A stretch of 64,000 nt of DNA from Rhodocyclaceae bacterium (GCA_020248265.1 JADCHX010000004.1:477473-541472), one strand, 5' to 3'. Positions 42,837-53,180 are shown, numbered from the stretch's first letter. The notes: a model not told the origin generated them from the sequence alone. Made by a program: numbers and translations.

Positions 42837-44123
42837 ATGCAGGAACGTATCGAAGGTAGTGGCATCCCCGGCGGCGGGCAGCCGCAGGCGAGCGTCGCGC
42901 ACACGCGGCTCAAACCGGTCGTCAGGATGCTGTTTCTGGCTGCTGTGCTGGCAGCTGGCACCGCGCTGGCCTGGAACCCCGCGCGGTACATCGTCGACTC
43001 AGCCGTGCATCCGGCCACCGAGCGTACGTCCGCGCCAGCCGCGCGTATGGCCGAGGCCAGCCTGGCCGTCCCGATTCCGCCGATGCCCGCACCGAACTAT
43101 CGCGCGATCGTCGAGCGGTTCGGTCCGTCGGTGGTCGGCATCAATGTCGCCGGCACGCGGCCGGTCGCCCGCAATCCGTCCGATCCGATGCAGCAGTTCT
43201 TCCGCGGCCTGCCCGGCATGCCGCAGCCGCGCGGCGATGCGCCTTTCCGTGGCCAGGGCTCGGGGTTCATCGTCAGCGCCGACGGCCTGGTGCTGACCAA
43301 TGCCCATGTCGTGCGCGATGCGAAGGAGGTGACGGTCAAGCTCCAGGACCGTACCGAACATCGTGCGCGCGTGCTCGGCATCGACCCGGCCACCGATATC
43401 GCGGTACTCAGGATCGACGCGGCCAACCTGCCGGCGGTGGTACTGGGCGATCCGTCGCAGGTGCGGGTCGGCGACTACGTGCTGGCGATCGGTGCGCCGT
43501 TCGGATTCGAGCAGAGTGCTACCCAGGGCATCGTCAGCGCCAAGGGGCGTGCGCTCCCCGGCGACTCCCGCGTGCCCTTCATCCAGACCGATGCTGCGGT
43601 CAACCCGGGCAACTCCGGTGGGCCCCTGTTCGACGGGTCCGGCCGGGTGATCGGCATCAACTCGCAGATCTATTCCAGCAGCGGCGGCTTCCAGGGGCTC
43701 GCGTTCGCGATCCCGATCGACGTGGCGATGCGCGTGAAGGACCAGATCGTGGCCACCGGGCGGGTCGACCATGCGCGCCTCGGCGTGGTGGTCCAGGACC
43801 TCGACCAGGCGCTTGCCGAGTCGTTCGGCCTGCCCCGGCCGGATGGTGCGGTGATCAGCGCCGTGCAGCCGGGCAGCGCTGCGGCCGCAGCCGGGCTCAG
43901 GCCGGGCGACGTGGTCGTGCGCGTCGCCGGCCAGCCGGTGAACACTGCGGCCGAACTGTCGCAGCGGATCGGCGCCGCGCGCCCCGGCGAGACGCTGTCG
44001 CTGCAGGTGTGGCGCGAACGTGCGCCGCGCGAGGTCAGGGTGCGGTTGCAGGCGGTTGCGCAGGCCGAGTCGGCCGAGGTGACTCGTCCGTCAGCCGCGC
44101 CCGCACATCGCCAGCCTGGGTGA
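42837..44123 (+). CDS. HtrA/DegP-type periplasmic serine endoprotease
   Basis: A 428-residue trypsin-like protease with one clear PDZ domain. A single hydrophobic segment at about 30-47 anchors or exports it. The catalytic triad is His in LTNAHVV, Asp in ATDIAVLRI and Ser in NPGNSGGPL. The PDZ domain spans about 295-390 (RLGVVVQDLDQAL to GLRPGDVVVRVAGQPV). It degrades misfolded envelope proteins. One PDZ resembles DegS more than DegP, but the architecture is common among Do-like proteases. Position behind a two-component system fits stress regulation. Confidence 0.94.
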   Translation: MQERIEGSGIPGGGQPQASVAHTRLKPVVRMLFLAAVLAAGTALAWNPARYIVDSAVHPATERTSAPAARMAEASLAVPIPPMPAPNYRAIVERFGPSVVGINVAGTRPVARNPSDPMQQFFRGLPGMPQPRGDAPFRGQGSGFIVSADGLVLTNAHVVRDAKEVTVKLQDRTEHRARVLGIDPATDIAVLRIDAANLPAVVLGDPSQVRVGDYVLAIGAPFGFEQSATQGIVSAKGRALPGDSRVPFIQTDAAVNPGNSGGPLFDGSGRVIGINSQIYSSSGGFQGLAFAIPIDVAMRVKDQIVATGRVDHARLGVVVQDLDQALAESFGLPRPDGAVISAVQPGSAAAAAGLRPGDVVVRVAGQPVNTAAELSQRIGAARPGETLSLQVWRERAPREVRVRLQAVAQAESAEVTRPSAAPAHRQPG

Positions 44124-44155
44124 GCGGCTGGTAGTGCTCGCTCACTTCAGCATGT

Positions 44156-44180
44156 CGTCCGGCCAATCGGCCGGACGTTT
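44156..44180. terminator. Hairpin terminator between convergent htrA-like and ABC-F genes
   Basis: The arms CGTCCGGCC (44156-44164) and GGCCGGACG (44169-44177) pair perfectly over nine bases with a four-base loop, followed by TTT on the plus strand. It lies between two convergent genes and could stop transcription from either side. Confidence 0.6.
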
Positions 44181-44201
44181 GCGATGGCTTCGGAGCCCGC
44201 G

Positions 44202-46220
44202 CTACAGGGCCGCCATGCGGGCCAGCGTTTCCTGGCGAGCCATCCAGTCGGCTTCCGCCAGGTCCAGCCGTTTGCCGATATCGCCGCTGCGCGCGAGTGC
44301 CGCAGCCAGTTCGGCCTGCCGCGGCGGCAGGTAGAGATCCGGATCTCCGAGCAGCGCGTCGAGCCTGGCCTTTTCCGTGGTCAGACGCTCGATTTCCTGC
44401 TCGAGTTTCGCGATCTCGCGCTCGATCGGCTTGCGTTGCCCACCCGTGGACCTGCCGTCATGCGTTTTCGCCGCCGTTGCCTTCGCGGCTGCAGCCTTGG
44501 GCACCGCTGCCGCTGCCTCTGGCGGCGCGGCGGGCACGCTGGCGCCCTGCGCCTGGGGCTGCGCCTTCGCGGCCTGCCGGGCGGCTGCACGCGTGCGCTG
44601 CTCGAGCCACTGGCGGTAGTCGTCGAGATCGCCGTTGAACGGCTCGACCTTGCCATCGGCGACCAGGATGAACTCGTCTGCGGTCGAGCGCAGCAGGTGG
44701 CGATCGTGGGACACCAGGATCAGCGTGCCGTCGAACTGTGCGAGTGCCATGGTCAGCGACTCGCGCATCTCGAGGTCGAGGTGGTTGGTCGGTTCGTCGA
44801 GCAGCAGCAGGTTCGGCCGGCGGAACACGATCATCGCCAGTGCCAGGCGCGCCTTCTCGCCGCCGGAGAACGGCGCGATCTTCGATACCGCCATGTCGCC
44901 GCCGAAGTCGAAGCGGCCCAGGAAGGCGCGCAGTTCGCCTTCCTTCGCCCGCGAGTTGATCTCGCGCGCGAGTCGGGTGATGTGGCCGATCGGGGTGTCG
45001 TCCGGTCGCAGCCGTTCGATCTCGTGCTGGGCGAAGTAGCCGATGGCAAGGTTGCGGCCGAGGGTGAGCTCGCCACCCAGCGGCGCCAGTTCACCGGCCA
45101 GCGTGCGCACCAGCGTGGTCTTGCCCTGGCCGTTGGCACCGAGCACGCCGATCCGCTGGCCCGGGATCAGCGTGAGGCTCACGCTGCCGAGGATGACCGT
45201 CGGCCTGCCGGTGCCCGGGCCGGGTCTCAGACTTGCGTCGCTGCCGCCGGCGGGGTATCCACAGGCGACGTGGTCCATGTGGATCATCGGGTTCGGGCTC
45301 TGCCCGGCATCGTAGAACTCGAACTGCACCGGGCTGGAAGCATGGGCTGGCGCGACCAGCGTCATCCGCTCCAGCGCCTTCACCCGGCTCTGCGCCTGGC
45401 GCGCCTTGCTCGCCTTGGCCTTGAAGCGCGCGATGAACGATTCCAGGTGGGCGATGTGCGCCTGCTGCTTGATGAATGCGGACTGCTGCACGGCGAGCTG
45501 TATCGCGCGTTCCTTCTCGAAGGTCGAGTAGTTGCCCCCGTAGCGCTTGAGCGTGCCGCCGTCCAGGTGCAGGGTGACGTTGATCGCCGAGTCGAGGAAG
45601 TCGCGGTCGTGGGAGATGATCACCAGCGTGCCCGGATAGCGCGCCAGCCATTCTTCCAGCCAGACGATCGCGTCTAGGTCGAGGTGGTTGGTCGGTTCGT
45701 CCAGCAGCATCAGGTCGGACGGCGACATCAGCGTCTGCGCCAGCGCCAGCCGCATCTTCCAGCCGCCAGAGAAGCTCGACACCGGATTGTCGAGCTGTGC
45801 GGGCTTGAAGCCCAGGCCGAGCAGCAGCGACTCGGCGCGCGAGCGGGCGGTATACGCATCGTGGTCGGCCAGCTTCGCGTGGAGTTCGCCGGCGGCGTGC
45901 CCGTCGTGGGCAGCCTCGGCCTTCTCGAGGTCTGCTTCCAGCTGGCGCAGTTCGCGGTCACCGTCGATCACGAACTCGGTGGCGCCGCGCTCGCTGTGCG
46001 GCGCGTGCTGTGCCACGTGCGCAATGCGCCAGTGTGCCGGGATGAAGACGTCGCCGGCATCGGGCAGCAATTCCCCGAGCAGCAGCGAGACGAGGGACGA
46101 CTTGCCGCTGCCGTTGTCGCCGACCAGCCCGACATGCTCGCCGGGGGCGATCTGGACGGTTGCATCGGAGACGAGCAGCTTGGCGCCGCGGCGCAGGGCG
46201 AGGTTCTGGAAGCGGATCAT
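44202..46220 (-). CDS. ABC-F family ATP-binding protein (YheS/Uup-like)
   Basis: A 672-residue soluble protein with two ABC ATPase domains and no membrane segments, a ribosome-associated factor by family. The first cassette has GDNGSGKSS, SSFSGGWKMRLALAQ and LMLLDEPTNHLD; the second has GANGQGKTT, APFSGGEKARLALAM and LLLLDEPTNHLD. The inter-domain linker (about 240-320) is rich in Lys and Gln. The C-terminal about 130 residues are Ala-rich followed by a coiled coil. I placed the start at MIRFQNLAL. A GATAAT box ends six bases before it, pointing to a leaderless message. Confidence 0.95.
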   Translation of the reverse strand: MIRFQNLALRRGAKLLVSDATVQIAPGEHVGLVGDNGSGKSSLVSLLLGELLPDAGDVFIPAHWRIAHVAQHAPHSERGATEFVIDGDRELRQLEADLEKAEAAHDGHAAGELHAKLADHDAYTARSRAESLLLGLGFKPAQLDNPVSSFSGGWKMRLALAQTLMSPSDLMLLDEPTNHLDLDAIVWLEEWLARYPGTLVIISHDRDFLDSAINVTLHLDGGTLKRYGGNYSTFEKERAIQLAVQQSAFIKQQAHIAHLESFIARFKAKASKARQAQSRVKALERMTLVAPAHASSPVQFEFYDAGQSPNPMIHMDHVACGYPAGGSDASLRPGPGTGRPTVILGSVSLTLIPGQRIGVLGANGQGKTTLVRTLAGELAPLGGELTLGRNLAIGYFAQHEIERLRPDDTPIGHITRLAREINSRAKEGELRAFLGRFDFGGDMAVSKIAPFSGGEKARLALAMIVFRRPNLLLLDEPTNHLDLEMRESLTMALAQFDGTLILVSHDRHLLRSTADEFILVADGKVEPFNGDLDDYRQWLEQRTRAAARQAAKAQPQAQGASVPAAPPEAAAAVPKAAAAKATAAKTHDGRSTGGQRKPIEREIAKLEQEIERLTTEKARLDALLGDPDLYLPPRQAELAAALARSGDIGKRLDLAEADWMARQETLARMAAL

Positions 46221-46226
46221 CCGCCG

Positions 46227-46232
46227 ATTATC
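46227..46232 (-). promoter_or_regulatory. -10-like box GATAAT just before the ABC-F gene
   Basis: On the minus strand GATAAT (5 of 6 consensus) ends six bases before the ATG at 46220, so the transcript would begin at the start codon. No Shine-Dalgarno sequence is present in the short gap. Confidence 0.35.
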
Positions 46233-46316
46233 GCCCGCCGGGCAGGTAACATCGACGCTCGATTGCACGGATGCACGAAGGTGCTTCCGCGCTGCACGCA
46301 ACTGCAAGGGGGTGGC

Positions 46317-47330
46317 ATGGCGATCCTGGTGACCGGCGGCAGCGGTTATGTGGGGCTCAACGTGGTGGAGGCGCTCGCACGCGCCGGGCGCGAGGTGGTC
46401 TCGTTCGACATGACGCTACCGCCGCCTGTGGCCGCGGTGGAGCTGTCCGCACTGCCCGGGAGGGTGCATGCCGTCGATGGCGACCTGATGGATGCGGGGG
46501 CGCTCGACCGGGCGTTCCGTACGGTGCCGATCGAAGCGGTGATACACACGGCCGCGGTGACCTCCGGTCCCGCGCGCGAGGCCTCCGAGCCGGCGCGGGT
46601 GTTGCACGTGAACGTGCTGGGCACCATCGGCCTGCTGGAGGCTGCCCGGCGGGCTTGCGTACGGCGCGTGGTGATCACCAGTTCGGGCGCCGCCTACGGC
46701 GAGTCGCTCTACCGGCCGGGTCTGATGGACGAAGATGCAACGCCGGTGCTGCCGACGACGCTCTATGCCACCAGCAAGTACGCGGCCGAACGTGCCGCGC
46801 GCCGGCTGGCCGAGCTGTGGCAGATGGAGGTCGCCTGCACCCGGCTCGGTACGCTGATCGGGCCCTGGGAGCGCGACGGCTCTGCTCATGCGCAGGGCGT
46901 GCGCGACAACTTCGGCCCGCATTCGCAGCTCGCGCGCATCGCGGTGGCCGGCGGCGAGGCCCTGCTCCCGGCGGACGAATGCACGCGCGACTGGGTCTAC
47001 AGCCCGGATGTCGGCCGTGCGCTGGTGCTGCTCGCCGATGCCCCGTCGCTGCCGCACTTCGTCTACAACCTGAGCGCAGGCATCGACTGGAGCGGGGATA
47101 TCGCCGAATGGTGCGAGGTGCTCGCCGCACGCTTCCCGGCGTTCTGCCACCGCATCGCGCGGCCGGGCGAGGCGCCGAACGTGCACTACACCGATCGCGC
47201 GCGCAGCCTGATGGCGGTGGAACGGTTCGAGGCGGACCATGGCTTCGTCGCCACCCGCGATCGCACCGTGATCCACCGCGCATTCGCCGACTGGGTGGGG
47301 CGGGTGGGCAGCGCCTGGTACGCGGGCTGA
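46317..47330 (+). CDS. NAD(P)-dependent extended SDR (epimerase/dehydratase-like)
   Basis: A 337-residue extended short-chain dehydrogenase. The NAD motif is VTGGSGYVGLNVVEAL (5-20); VVITSSGAAYG gives the catalytic Ser, and YATSK the Tyr and Lys. Related proteins are sugar-nucleotide epimerases, dehydratases and reductases; no product can be named. The ATG at 46317 has AAGGGGGTG just upstream. It is divergent from the ABC-F gene and not clearly in an operon. Confidence 0.9.
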   Translation: MAILVTGGSGYVGLNVVEALARAGREVVSFDMTLPPPVAAVELSALPGRVHAVDGDLMDAGALDRAFRTVPIEAVIHTAAVTSGPAREASEPARVLHVNVLGTIGLLEAARRACVRRVVITSSGAAYGESLYRPGLMDEDATPVLPTTLYATSKYAAERAARRLAELWQMEVACTRLGTLIGPWERDGSAHAQGVRDNFGPHSQLARIAVAGGEALLPADECTRDWVYSPDVGRALVLLADAPSLPHFVYNLSAGIDWSGDIAEWCEVLAARFPAFCHRIARPGEAPNVHYTDRARSLMAVERFEADHGFVATRDRTVIHRAFADWVGRVGSAWYAG

Positions 47331-47437
47331 GCGCGCCTGCCGGGCCCTTCTGCTTTCGCGCCGGTGCTGCTATCGTGTCCGGAAAGATACAACGACAGCG
47401 ACCACGATCGCGACCCTGACCACAGGAGGAGACCTGC

Positions 47438-48040
47438 ATGAACGGAATTCCGGCTTTCCGGGCCTTTACGGCCCTGCTCTGCTTCGCCGCAGCCCTGCTG
47501 GCCGGCTGTGCATCCGCACCGTCGGGCACGGGCTGGGTGACACTGATCGACGGCGGCAAGGGCCTCGAGAACTTCACCCGGCTCGGCGACGCCAACTGGC
47601 GAGTGGTCGATGGTGCGATCCAGGCCGACCGCAAGAACGGCACGCCGGCCGGCATCCTGCTGTCGAAGGATTCCTGGCGCGACTTCGATCTCTACGCCGA
47701 GTTCTGGGCCGACGAGGAGGCCAACAGCGGCATCTACATCCGTGTGACCAACCGCGAGGTGGTGAACACGAAGGGCTCGTACGAGGTGCAGATCTGGGAC
47801 AAGAGCCCGACCTTCGCGACCGCCTCGCTGATGCCGCCGGCGAAGGCTGCGTCGACCTTCAAGGCTGCCGGACGCTGGAACACGATGCGGGTCACGGCGA
47901 AGGGCGACCGCATGACGGTGTCGATGAACGGCGAGCAGGCAGTGGATGTCGAGGACAAGGCCTTCCCCGCCGGGCCGATCGCCCTGCAGTACAACGCCGG
48001 GATCATCCGTTTCCGCAAGCTGATGATCCGGCCGCTGTAG
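47438..48040 (+). CDS. DUF1080 (3-keto-disaccharide hydrolase-like) lipoprotein
   Basis: A 200-residue lipoprotein. The signal peptide ends in the lipobox LLAGC with Cys24 as anchor. The rest is one DUF1080/concanavalin-like domain: GWVTLIDGGKGLENF, WRVVDGAIQAD, SGIYIRVTNREV, YEVQIWDKSP and RWNTMRVTAKGDRM. Members include 3-keto-glycoside hydrolases and carbohydrate-binding proteins of the periplasm. Alone here, without oxidoreductase partners, its role is open. AGGAGG precedes the ATG. A TATCGT -10-like box is at 47371-47376. Confidence 0.9.
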   Translation: MNGIPAFRAFTALLCFAAALLAGCASAPSGTGWVTLIDGGKGLENFTRLGDANWRVVDGAIQADRKNGTPAGILLSKDSWRDFDLYAEFWADEEANSGIYIRVTNREVVNTKGSYEVQIWDKSPTFATASLMPPAKAASTFKAAGRWNTMRVTAKGDRMTVSMNGEQAVDVEDKAFPAGPIALQYNAGIIRFRKLMIRPL

Positions 48041-48057
48041 CGCCCGCAGGGGGCGCT
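48039..48057. terminator. Hairpin between convergent DUF1080 and Bug genes
   Basis: The arms AGCGCCC (48039-48045) and GGGCGCT (48051-48057) pair over seven bases with a five-base loop. It is located in the 24-base gap between convergent stops and begins in the DUF1080 stop codon. There is no T-tract, so strength is uncertain. Confidence 0.4.
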
Positions 48058-48064
48058 GCAGCGG

Positions 48065-49099
48065 TCAGTCCGGCACCGCCCCCGACACCCGGATCACCTC
48101 TGCCCATTTGCGGTTCTCCCTGCGGATGAACTCGACATAGGCGGTGGGGCCGAGGAATGTCGCGGTCCCACCGACGCCTGCGAAGCGTTCCTGCACGTCT
48201 GGCATCGCGACCAGTCGTGCGCTGTCCTTCGCCAGGCGGTCCACGACCGCCGCCGGCATGCCTGCCGGGCCGGACAGCCCGGTCCAGATGCTGCCTTCGA
48301 CGCTCGGGTAGCCAGCCTCGGTCATCGTCTGCACGTCCGGGAACAGCGCAGCGCGCTTTTCCGACAGCGCCGCGATCACGCGCAGCCGGCCAGCCTTCAC
48401 CTGGCTGATCAGCGACGGCAGGCTGTCGAACATCACCTGCACCTGGCCGCTGGCGATGTCGGTCACGGCGGCGGCCGCACCCTTGTACGGGACATGCGTC
48501 ATTGGTATGCCGGTGGCCAGCTTGAACTGCTCGCCCATCAGTTGCGGGCCGCTGCCGTTGCCGGCCGAGGCGAACAGGAAGCCGCCGGGCTTCGCCTTCG
48601 CGAGCGCGATGAATTCCTTCACTGTCTTCGCTGGCAGGTCGGCATTGATCGCCATCAGCGCCGGCAGGATCGCGACCAGCGCGACGTGGGTGAAGTCGCG
48701 GAAGGCGTCGTACGGCAGCTTGCGATAGAGCACCGGTGCGACGCCGTGCGACGTGCTCGACGACAGCAGCAGGGTGTGCCCGTCGGGCGTTGCCTTCGAG
48801 ACCAGTTCGGATGCGGCGATGCCGCCGGCGCCTGCACGGTTCTCGACCAGTACCTGCTGCCCGAGCGACTCCGTGAGCTTCGAGCCGACCACGCGAGCCG
48901 TGAAGTCGAGCGCGCCGCCCGGGGGTACGTGGACGATCAGGCGCAGCGGGCGGTCGGGGAAGGCTGGCTGTGCGGCAGCGGTCGGCGGCAGTGCCACGGC
49001 CAGCAGTGCCGTCCCGCCGGCCAGGGCCGCGGTGGCCATCGTGCGCCCGGCGCCCGCCCGCTGGCTGCGCTGCGGCCGTGATGAATCGATTCGCTCCAT
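48065..49099 (-). CDS. Bug-family substrate-binding protein of a tripartite transporter
   Basis: A 344-residue periplasmic receptor. The signal peptide runs to about residue 44 (LPPTAAA-QP). The mature protein has FPDRPLRLIVHVPPGGALDFTAR, ENRAGAGGIAASE and HVPYKGAAAA, the classic Bug features. The ATG at 49099 has AGGAG eight bases upstream. It directly follows tctA on the same strand (62-base gap), so it is a good candidate for the receptor of that transporter, alongside the receptor upstream of tctB. Confidence 0.93.
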   Translation of the reverse strand: MERIDSSRPQRSQRAGAGRTMATAALAGGTALLAVALPPTAAAQPAFPDRPLRLIVHVPPGGALDFTARVVGSKLTESLGQQVLVENRAGAGGIAASELVSKATPDGHTLLLSSSTSHGVAPVLYRKLPYDAFRDFTHVALVAILPALMAINADLPAKTVKEFIALAKAKPGGFLFASAGNGSGPQLMGEQFKLATGIPMTHVPYKGAAAAVTDIASGQVQVMFDSLPSLISQVKAGRLRVIAALSEKRAALFPDVQTMTEAGYPSVEGSIWTGLSGPAGMPAAVVDRLAKDSARLVAMPDVQERFAGVGGTATFLGPTAYVEFIRRENRKWAEVIRVSGAVPD

Positions 49100-49161
49100 G
49101 GCGGTTTCTCCTGCTGACGTCCGTGGCTTCAAGGGCGGTCCGTGCCGCGTCAAGGCTCCGT

Positions 49162-50667
49162 TCAGGCTGCGACAGTCCGTCTGCCGAACCTGCGCAGCAG
49201 CGGTGCGATGAACGGTATCGAAAGTGCAAGCGCGCTCGCGGCAAGCAGTGCGATGCAGATCGGGCTGCGCACGAACACGCCCGGGTCCGCCCCGGAGATG
49301 GTCATCGCCTGCCGGAACGATTGCTCCATCATGCCACCGAGCACGAGCGACAGCACGAGCGGCGCGACCGGGATCGCCATCTTGCGGAACACGTAGCCGA
49401 TCACGCCGAAACCCAGCGCCAGGTATAGCTCGAAGATGTTGCCGTTGACTGCGAAGATGCCGATCGCCGAGATCGACACCACCATCGGCAGCAGCAGCCC
49501 GATCGGTATGTAGAGCAGGCGCACGAACACCCCGACCAGTGGCAGGTTCAGTATCAGCAGCACGAGGTTGCCGATGTACATGCTGGCGATCAGCCCCCAG
49601 ACCAGATCGGGCCGCTTCTCGAACAGCAGCGGCCCGGGCTGCAGCCCGTACATGATGAAGGCCGCCAGCAGCACCGCGGTCGAGCCGGAGCCCGGTACCC
49701 CCAGCGTCAACAGCGGGACCATCGCGCCGCCGGTCGATGCATTGTTCGCCGCCTCGGGCCCGGCGACGCCTTCGATCATGCCGGTTCCGAACTTCGCCTT
49801 GTCGCGCGAGAGCATGCGCTCGACGCTGTACGACAGGATGGTGGCGATGGTCGCGCCGGCGCCCGGCAGCACGCCCTTGAAGAATCCGATTCCGGTGCCG
49901 CGCACGATGGGCATCAGCGACCGCCGCCACTCGTCGCGGGTCAACCAGAGGCTGCCCGACAGCCGTACGATCTCCGAGCGTCCCTTCAGCAGGTCTTCCA
50001 GGCCGATGAAGACCTCGGCGATCGCGAACAGTCCCACCACCACGACGATGAAGCCGATGCCGTCCTGGAGTTCGGGCATGTCGAAGGTGAATCGCTGCTG
50101 CCCGCTCTGCAGGTCGATGCCGATGGTGGCGAACATCAGCCCGAGGAACATCGACAGCAGGCCCTTGGCCAGCGAAGCCCCGGTCAATGCAGCCACCGAA
50201 GTCATTGCGAACAGCATCAGCGTGAAGTATTCGGCAGGTCCGAACCTGAGCGCGAAGCCCGCGAGCGGCACCGCGAGCAGCGACAGCAGCACCACCGAAG
50301 CGGTGCCGGCGATGAAGGAGGCGATCGCCGAGATCGCCAATGCCGCGCCTGCACGCCCGCCGCGCGCCATCGCGTAGCCGTCGAGCGCGGTCATCACCGA
50401 CGACGATTCGCCGGGTGTGTTGATCAGGATCGATGTGGTCGACCCGCCGTACATCGCGCCGTAGTAGATGCCGCACAGCATGATCAGCGAAGAGGTCGGT
50501 TCGATGCCGTAGGTGATCGGCAGCAGGAGCGCGATCGCGGCAGCCGGGCCGATGCCGGGCAGCACCCCGATGACCGTGCCGAGCAGGCAGCCCAGGAACA
50601 CATAGGCCAGGTTGACCGGCTGGGTGGCTACCGAGAAACCATTGAGCAGGTGATCGAATGCGTCCAA
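49162..50667 (-). CDS. tctA: Tripartite tricarboxylate transporter large permease
   Basis: A 501-residue inner-membrane protein with about 10-12 hydrophobic helices, the TctA permease using an ion gradient. The signature GCLLGTVIGVLPGIGPAAAIALL lies near the start; GIYYGAMYGGSTTSILINTPGE, GFFKGVLPGAGATIA and GGAMVPLLTLGVPGSGSTAVLL follow. I place the start at TTG 50667 (LDAFDHLLNGF, as in homologues); an earlier start would overlap tctB. Order on the minus strand is receptor, tctB, tctA, receptor. Confidence 0.93.
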   Translation of the reverse strand: MDAFDHLLNGFSVATQPVNLAYVFLGCLLGTVIGVLPGIGPAAAIALLLPITYGIEPTSSLIMLCGIYYGAMYGGSTTSILINTPGESSSVMTALDGYAMARGGRAGAALAISAIASFIAGTASVVLLSLLAVPLAGFALRFGPAEYFTLMLFAMTSVAALTGASLAKGLLSMFLGLMFATIGIDLQSGQQRFTFDMPELQDGIGFIVVVVGLFAIAEVFIGLEDLLKGRSEIVRLSGSLWLTRDEWRRSLMPIVRGTGIGFFKGVLPGAGATIATILSYSVERMLSRDKAKFGTGMIEGVAGPEAANNASTGGAMVPLLTLGVPGSGSTAVLLAAFIMYGLQPGPLLFEKRPDLVWGLIASMYIGNLVLLILNLPLVGVFVRLLYIPIGLLLPMVVSISAIGIFAVNGNIFELYLALGFGVIGYVFRKMAIPVAPLVLSLVLGGMMEQSFRQAMTISGADPGVFVRSPICIALLAASALALSIPFIAPLLRRFGRRTVAA

Positions 50668-50686
50668 GGGTGGCGTCTTTCCCGCG

Positions 50687-51187
50687 TCAGAAGGGCAGGA
50701 TGCCCTGTGGCAACCGCACCGACAGCACACGGGTGAACAGAAGCCAGGCGCCGATGGTGAAGCCGGCTGCCGTGCAGAGGTTGGTGACCCTGTGTCCGGC
50801 GTTGAACACCGACATCAGCCCGAGCAGGAAGACCACCGTGGACAGCAGGAACCCGACGCGTTCGAACACGAAGAAGTAGACCCCGGTCCAGGTTGTGATG
50901 CCGGCGACCATCAGCGTCGAGTGGAGGTCGAAGGGCAGGTTGCCCTCGAGCAGCACGGGTATCCGGCCATCGCCCGTGCGCCAGAGGTCGACCACCATCA
51001 GCAGTGCGCACAGGAGAAGCCCGCCGCTGACCAGGATCGGGAAAATCTGCGGGCCGAGCGGATCGGCGAGCTCCGGGTGGGGCAGCGCCAGCGTCGCGCG
51101 CAGGTAGGCTGCCGCAGTCGCCAGCGTGGCAAGCAGCATCAGGATCGCCGGCAGCCGGCGTGGAGCCGGCGCGGAGGGCAGGTTCAT
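50687..51187 (-). CDS. tctB: Tripartite tricarboxylate transporter small permease
   Basis: A 166-residue membrane protein with four predicted helices (about 12-32, 47-67, 92-113 and a long stretch at 115-160), the size and pattern of TctB. GPQIFPILVSGGLLLCALLM is the typical first conserved block. It pairs with TctA encoded 19 bases downstream. The upstream receptor gene ends 61 bases away, so all are likely one transcript. Confidence 0.9.
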   Translation of the reverse strand: MNLPSAPAPRRLPAILMLLATLATAAAYLRATLALPHPELADPLGPQIFPILVSGGLLLCALLMVVDLWRTGDGRIPVLLEGNLPFDLHSTLMVAGITTWTGVYFFVFERVGFLLSTVVFLLGLMSVFNAGHRVTNLCTAAGFTIGAWLLFTRVLSVRLPQGILPF

Positions 51188-51248
51188 CGGAAAACCGGCG
51201 CCCGCGCGGGTGTCGGGCAGTGCCGCCGCCCGCCACGGGCGCCATGCA

Positions 51249-52307
51249 TCACTGGCCGGCCTTCAGTGCGCCGAGCTCGGACATGATGCTGCGTGCTTCT
51301 TCATGTTCTTTCTTCAGGAAGGCTGCCGTTTCGCGCGACGGCATGAAGCCGTAGTCCCAGCCGTTGTCGGCGACGAACTTCTTCCACTCCGGTGTCTTCA
51401 TCGTGCGCGCGAACACGTCGTCCCAGAAATCGATCTGCGGCTGGGTCATTGCGCGCGGCCCGAGGAAGACATACCAGCTGTCCTGGATCACGTCGAAGCC
51501 CATCTCGCGGAACGTGGGCACGTCGGGCATGCTCGCCGTGCGTTTCGGCGACGAAATGCCGAGGATGCGCATCTTGCCCGACTGCATGTGCGGCACGGCG
51601 TTGTTCGACGCGTTGACCATTGCGTCGATATGCCCTCCGAGCACGTTGGTGGCAGCCTCGGCGCCCCCGCCGAAGGTGACCATGCGCAACCTGCGCGGGT
51701 CTGCGCCGACCGCGCGGGCGAGCAGGGCGACCACGAAGTGGTTCGTGCTGGCCAGCGTGCTGCCGGGCGAGATGGTCAGCGATGCCGGATCCTTGCGCAG
51801 GCGATCGGCGAAATCCTTCAGCGTCTTGATCGGCGATTCCGTGCGTACCGCCAGCGACACCGGCTCGGTGCCGATGTAGGGCAGGACGGTCAGGTCGTTG
51901 TAGGTCAGGTTGGTACGGCCTGCGAGCTGGTTGGTCAGGATGCCTGCCTGCGCGATGGCGATGTAATGGGCATCGCCTGTTTTCTGGCTGACGTAGGTGT
52001 ACGCCAGCGTCCCGCCACCGCCGACCCGGTTGGTGACCACCGCATCGACGATCTTGTTGTCCGCCCAGATCTTCTGCAGCGCGCGTGCGGCCTTGTCGTT
52101 GCCGCCGCCCGGAGATGCCAGCACCACCAGTTCGACCGTCCGGCTGGGCTTCCAGGGCTGCGCCTGCACCGGGCCCGCAGCGAGCGCGAAACCGAGCAGC
52201 GCGCCGGCCGCCAGCACGGCCAGGCGGTTGATCGAGCGGGGTACCTGGCGCAGCGCCTCGGGTGCCGCCCGCATCGGGTGTCGTGACATGCAGGAATCAG
52301 GTTGCAT
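51249..52307 (-). CDS. Bug-family (TctC-like) substrate-binding protein
   Basis: A 352-residue receptor, first gene of the transporter operon. After a signal peptide (AVLAAGALLGFALAAGPVQA-QP, cut near residue 50) the protein reads VELVVLASPGGGNDKAARALQ, NRVGGGGTLAYTYVSQ and later MVTFGGGAEAATNVLGGHID. It diverges more from standard Bug motifs than the other three here and resembles the receptors that travel with TctAB. I used ATG 52307 (GGAG seven bases before); the true start could be six or eleven codons later. Confidence 0.9.
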   Translation of the reverse strand: MQPDSCMSRHPMRAAPEALRQVPRSINRLAVLAAGALLGFALAAGPVQAQPWKPSRTVELVVLASPGGGNDKAARALQKIWADNKIVDAVVTNRVGGGGTLAYTYVSQKTGDAHYIAIAQAGILTNQLAGRTNLTYNDLTVLPYIGTEPVSLAVRTESPIKTLKDFADRLRKDPASLTISPGSTLASTNHFVVALLARAVGADPRRLRMVTFGGGAEAATNVLGGHIDAMVNASNNAVPHMQSGKMRILGISSPKRTASMPDVPTFREMGFDVIQDSWYVFLGPRAMTQPQIDFWDDVFARTMKTPEWKKFVADNGWDYGFMPSRETAAFLKKEHEEARSIMSELGALKAGQ

Positions 52308-52421
52308 CAAGCCGCTCCGTCGTTCGGGGGAAAGGTGGCCGAAATGGCCGGACCGCAGATTCTGCAAGCAATCGACATACCACCGCAATCCCGGATGCTT
52401 GCAATTCGACCCGGACGGCCA

Positions 52422-53176
<755 letters not shown>

Positions 53177-53180
<4 letters not shown>

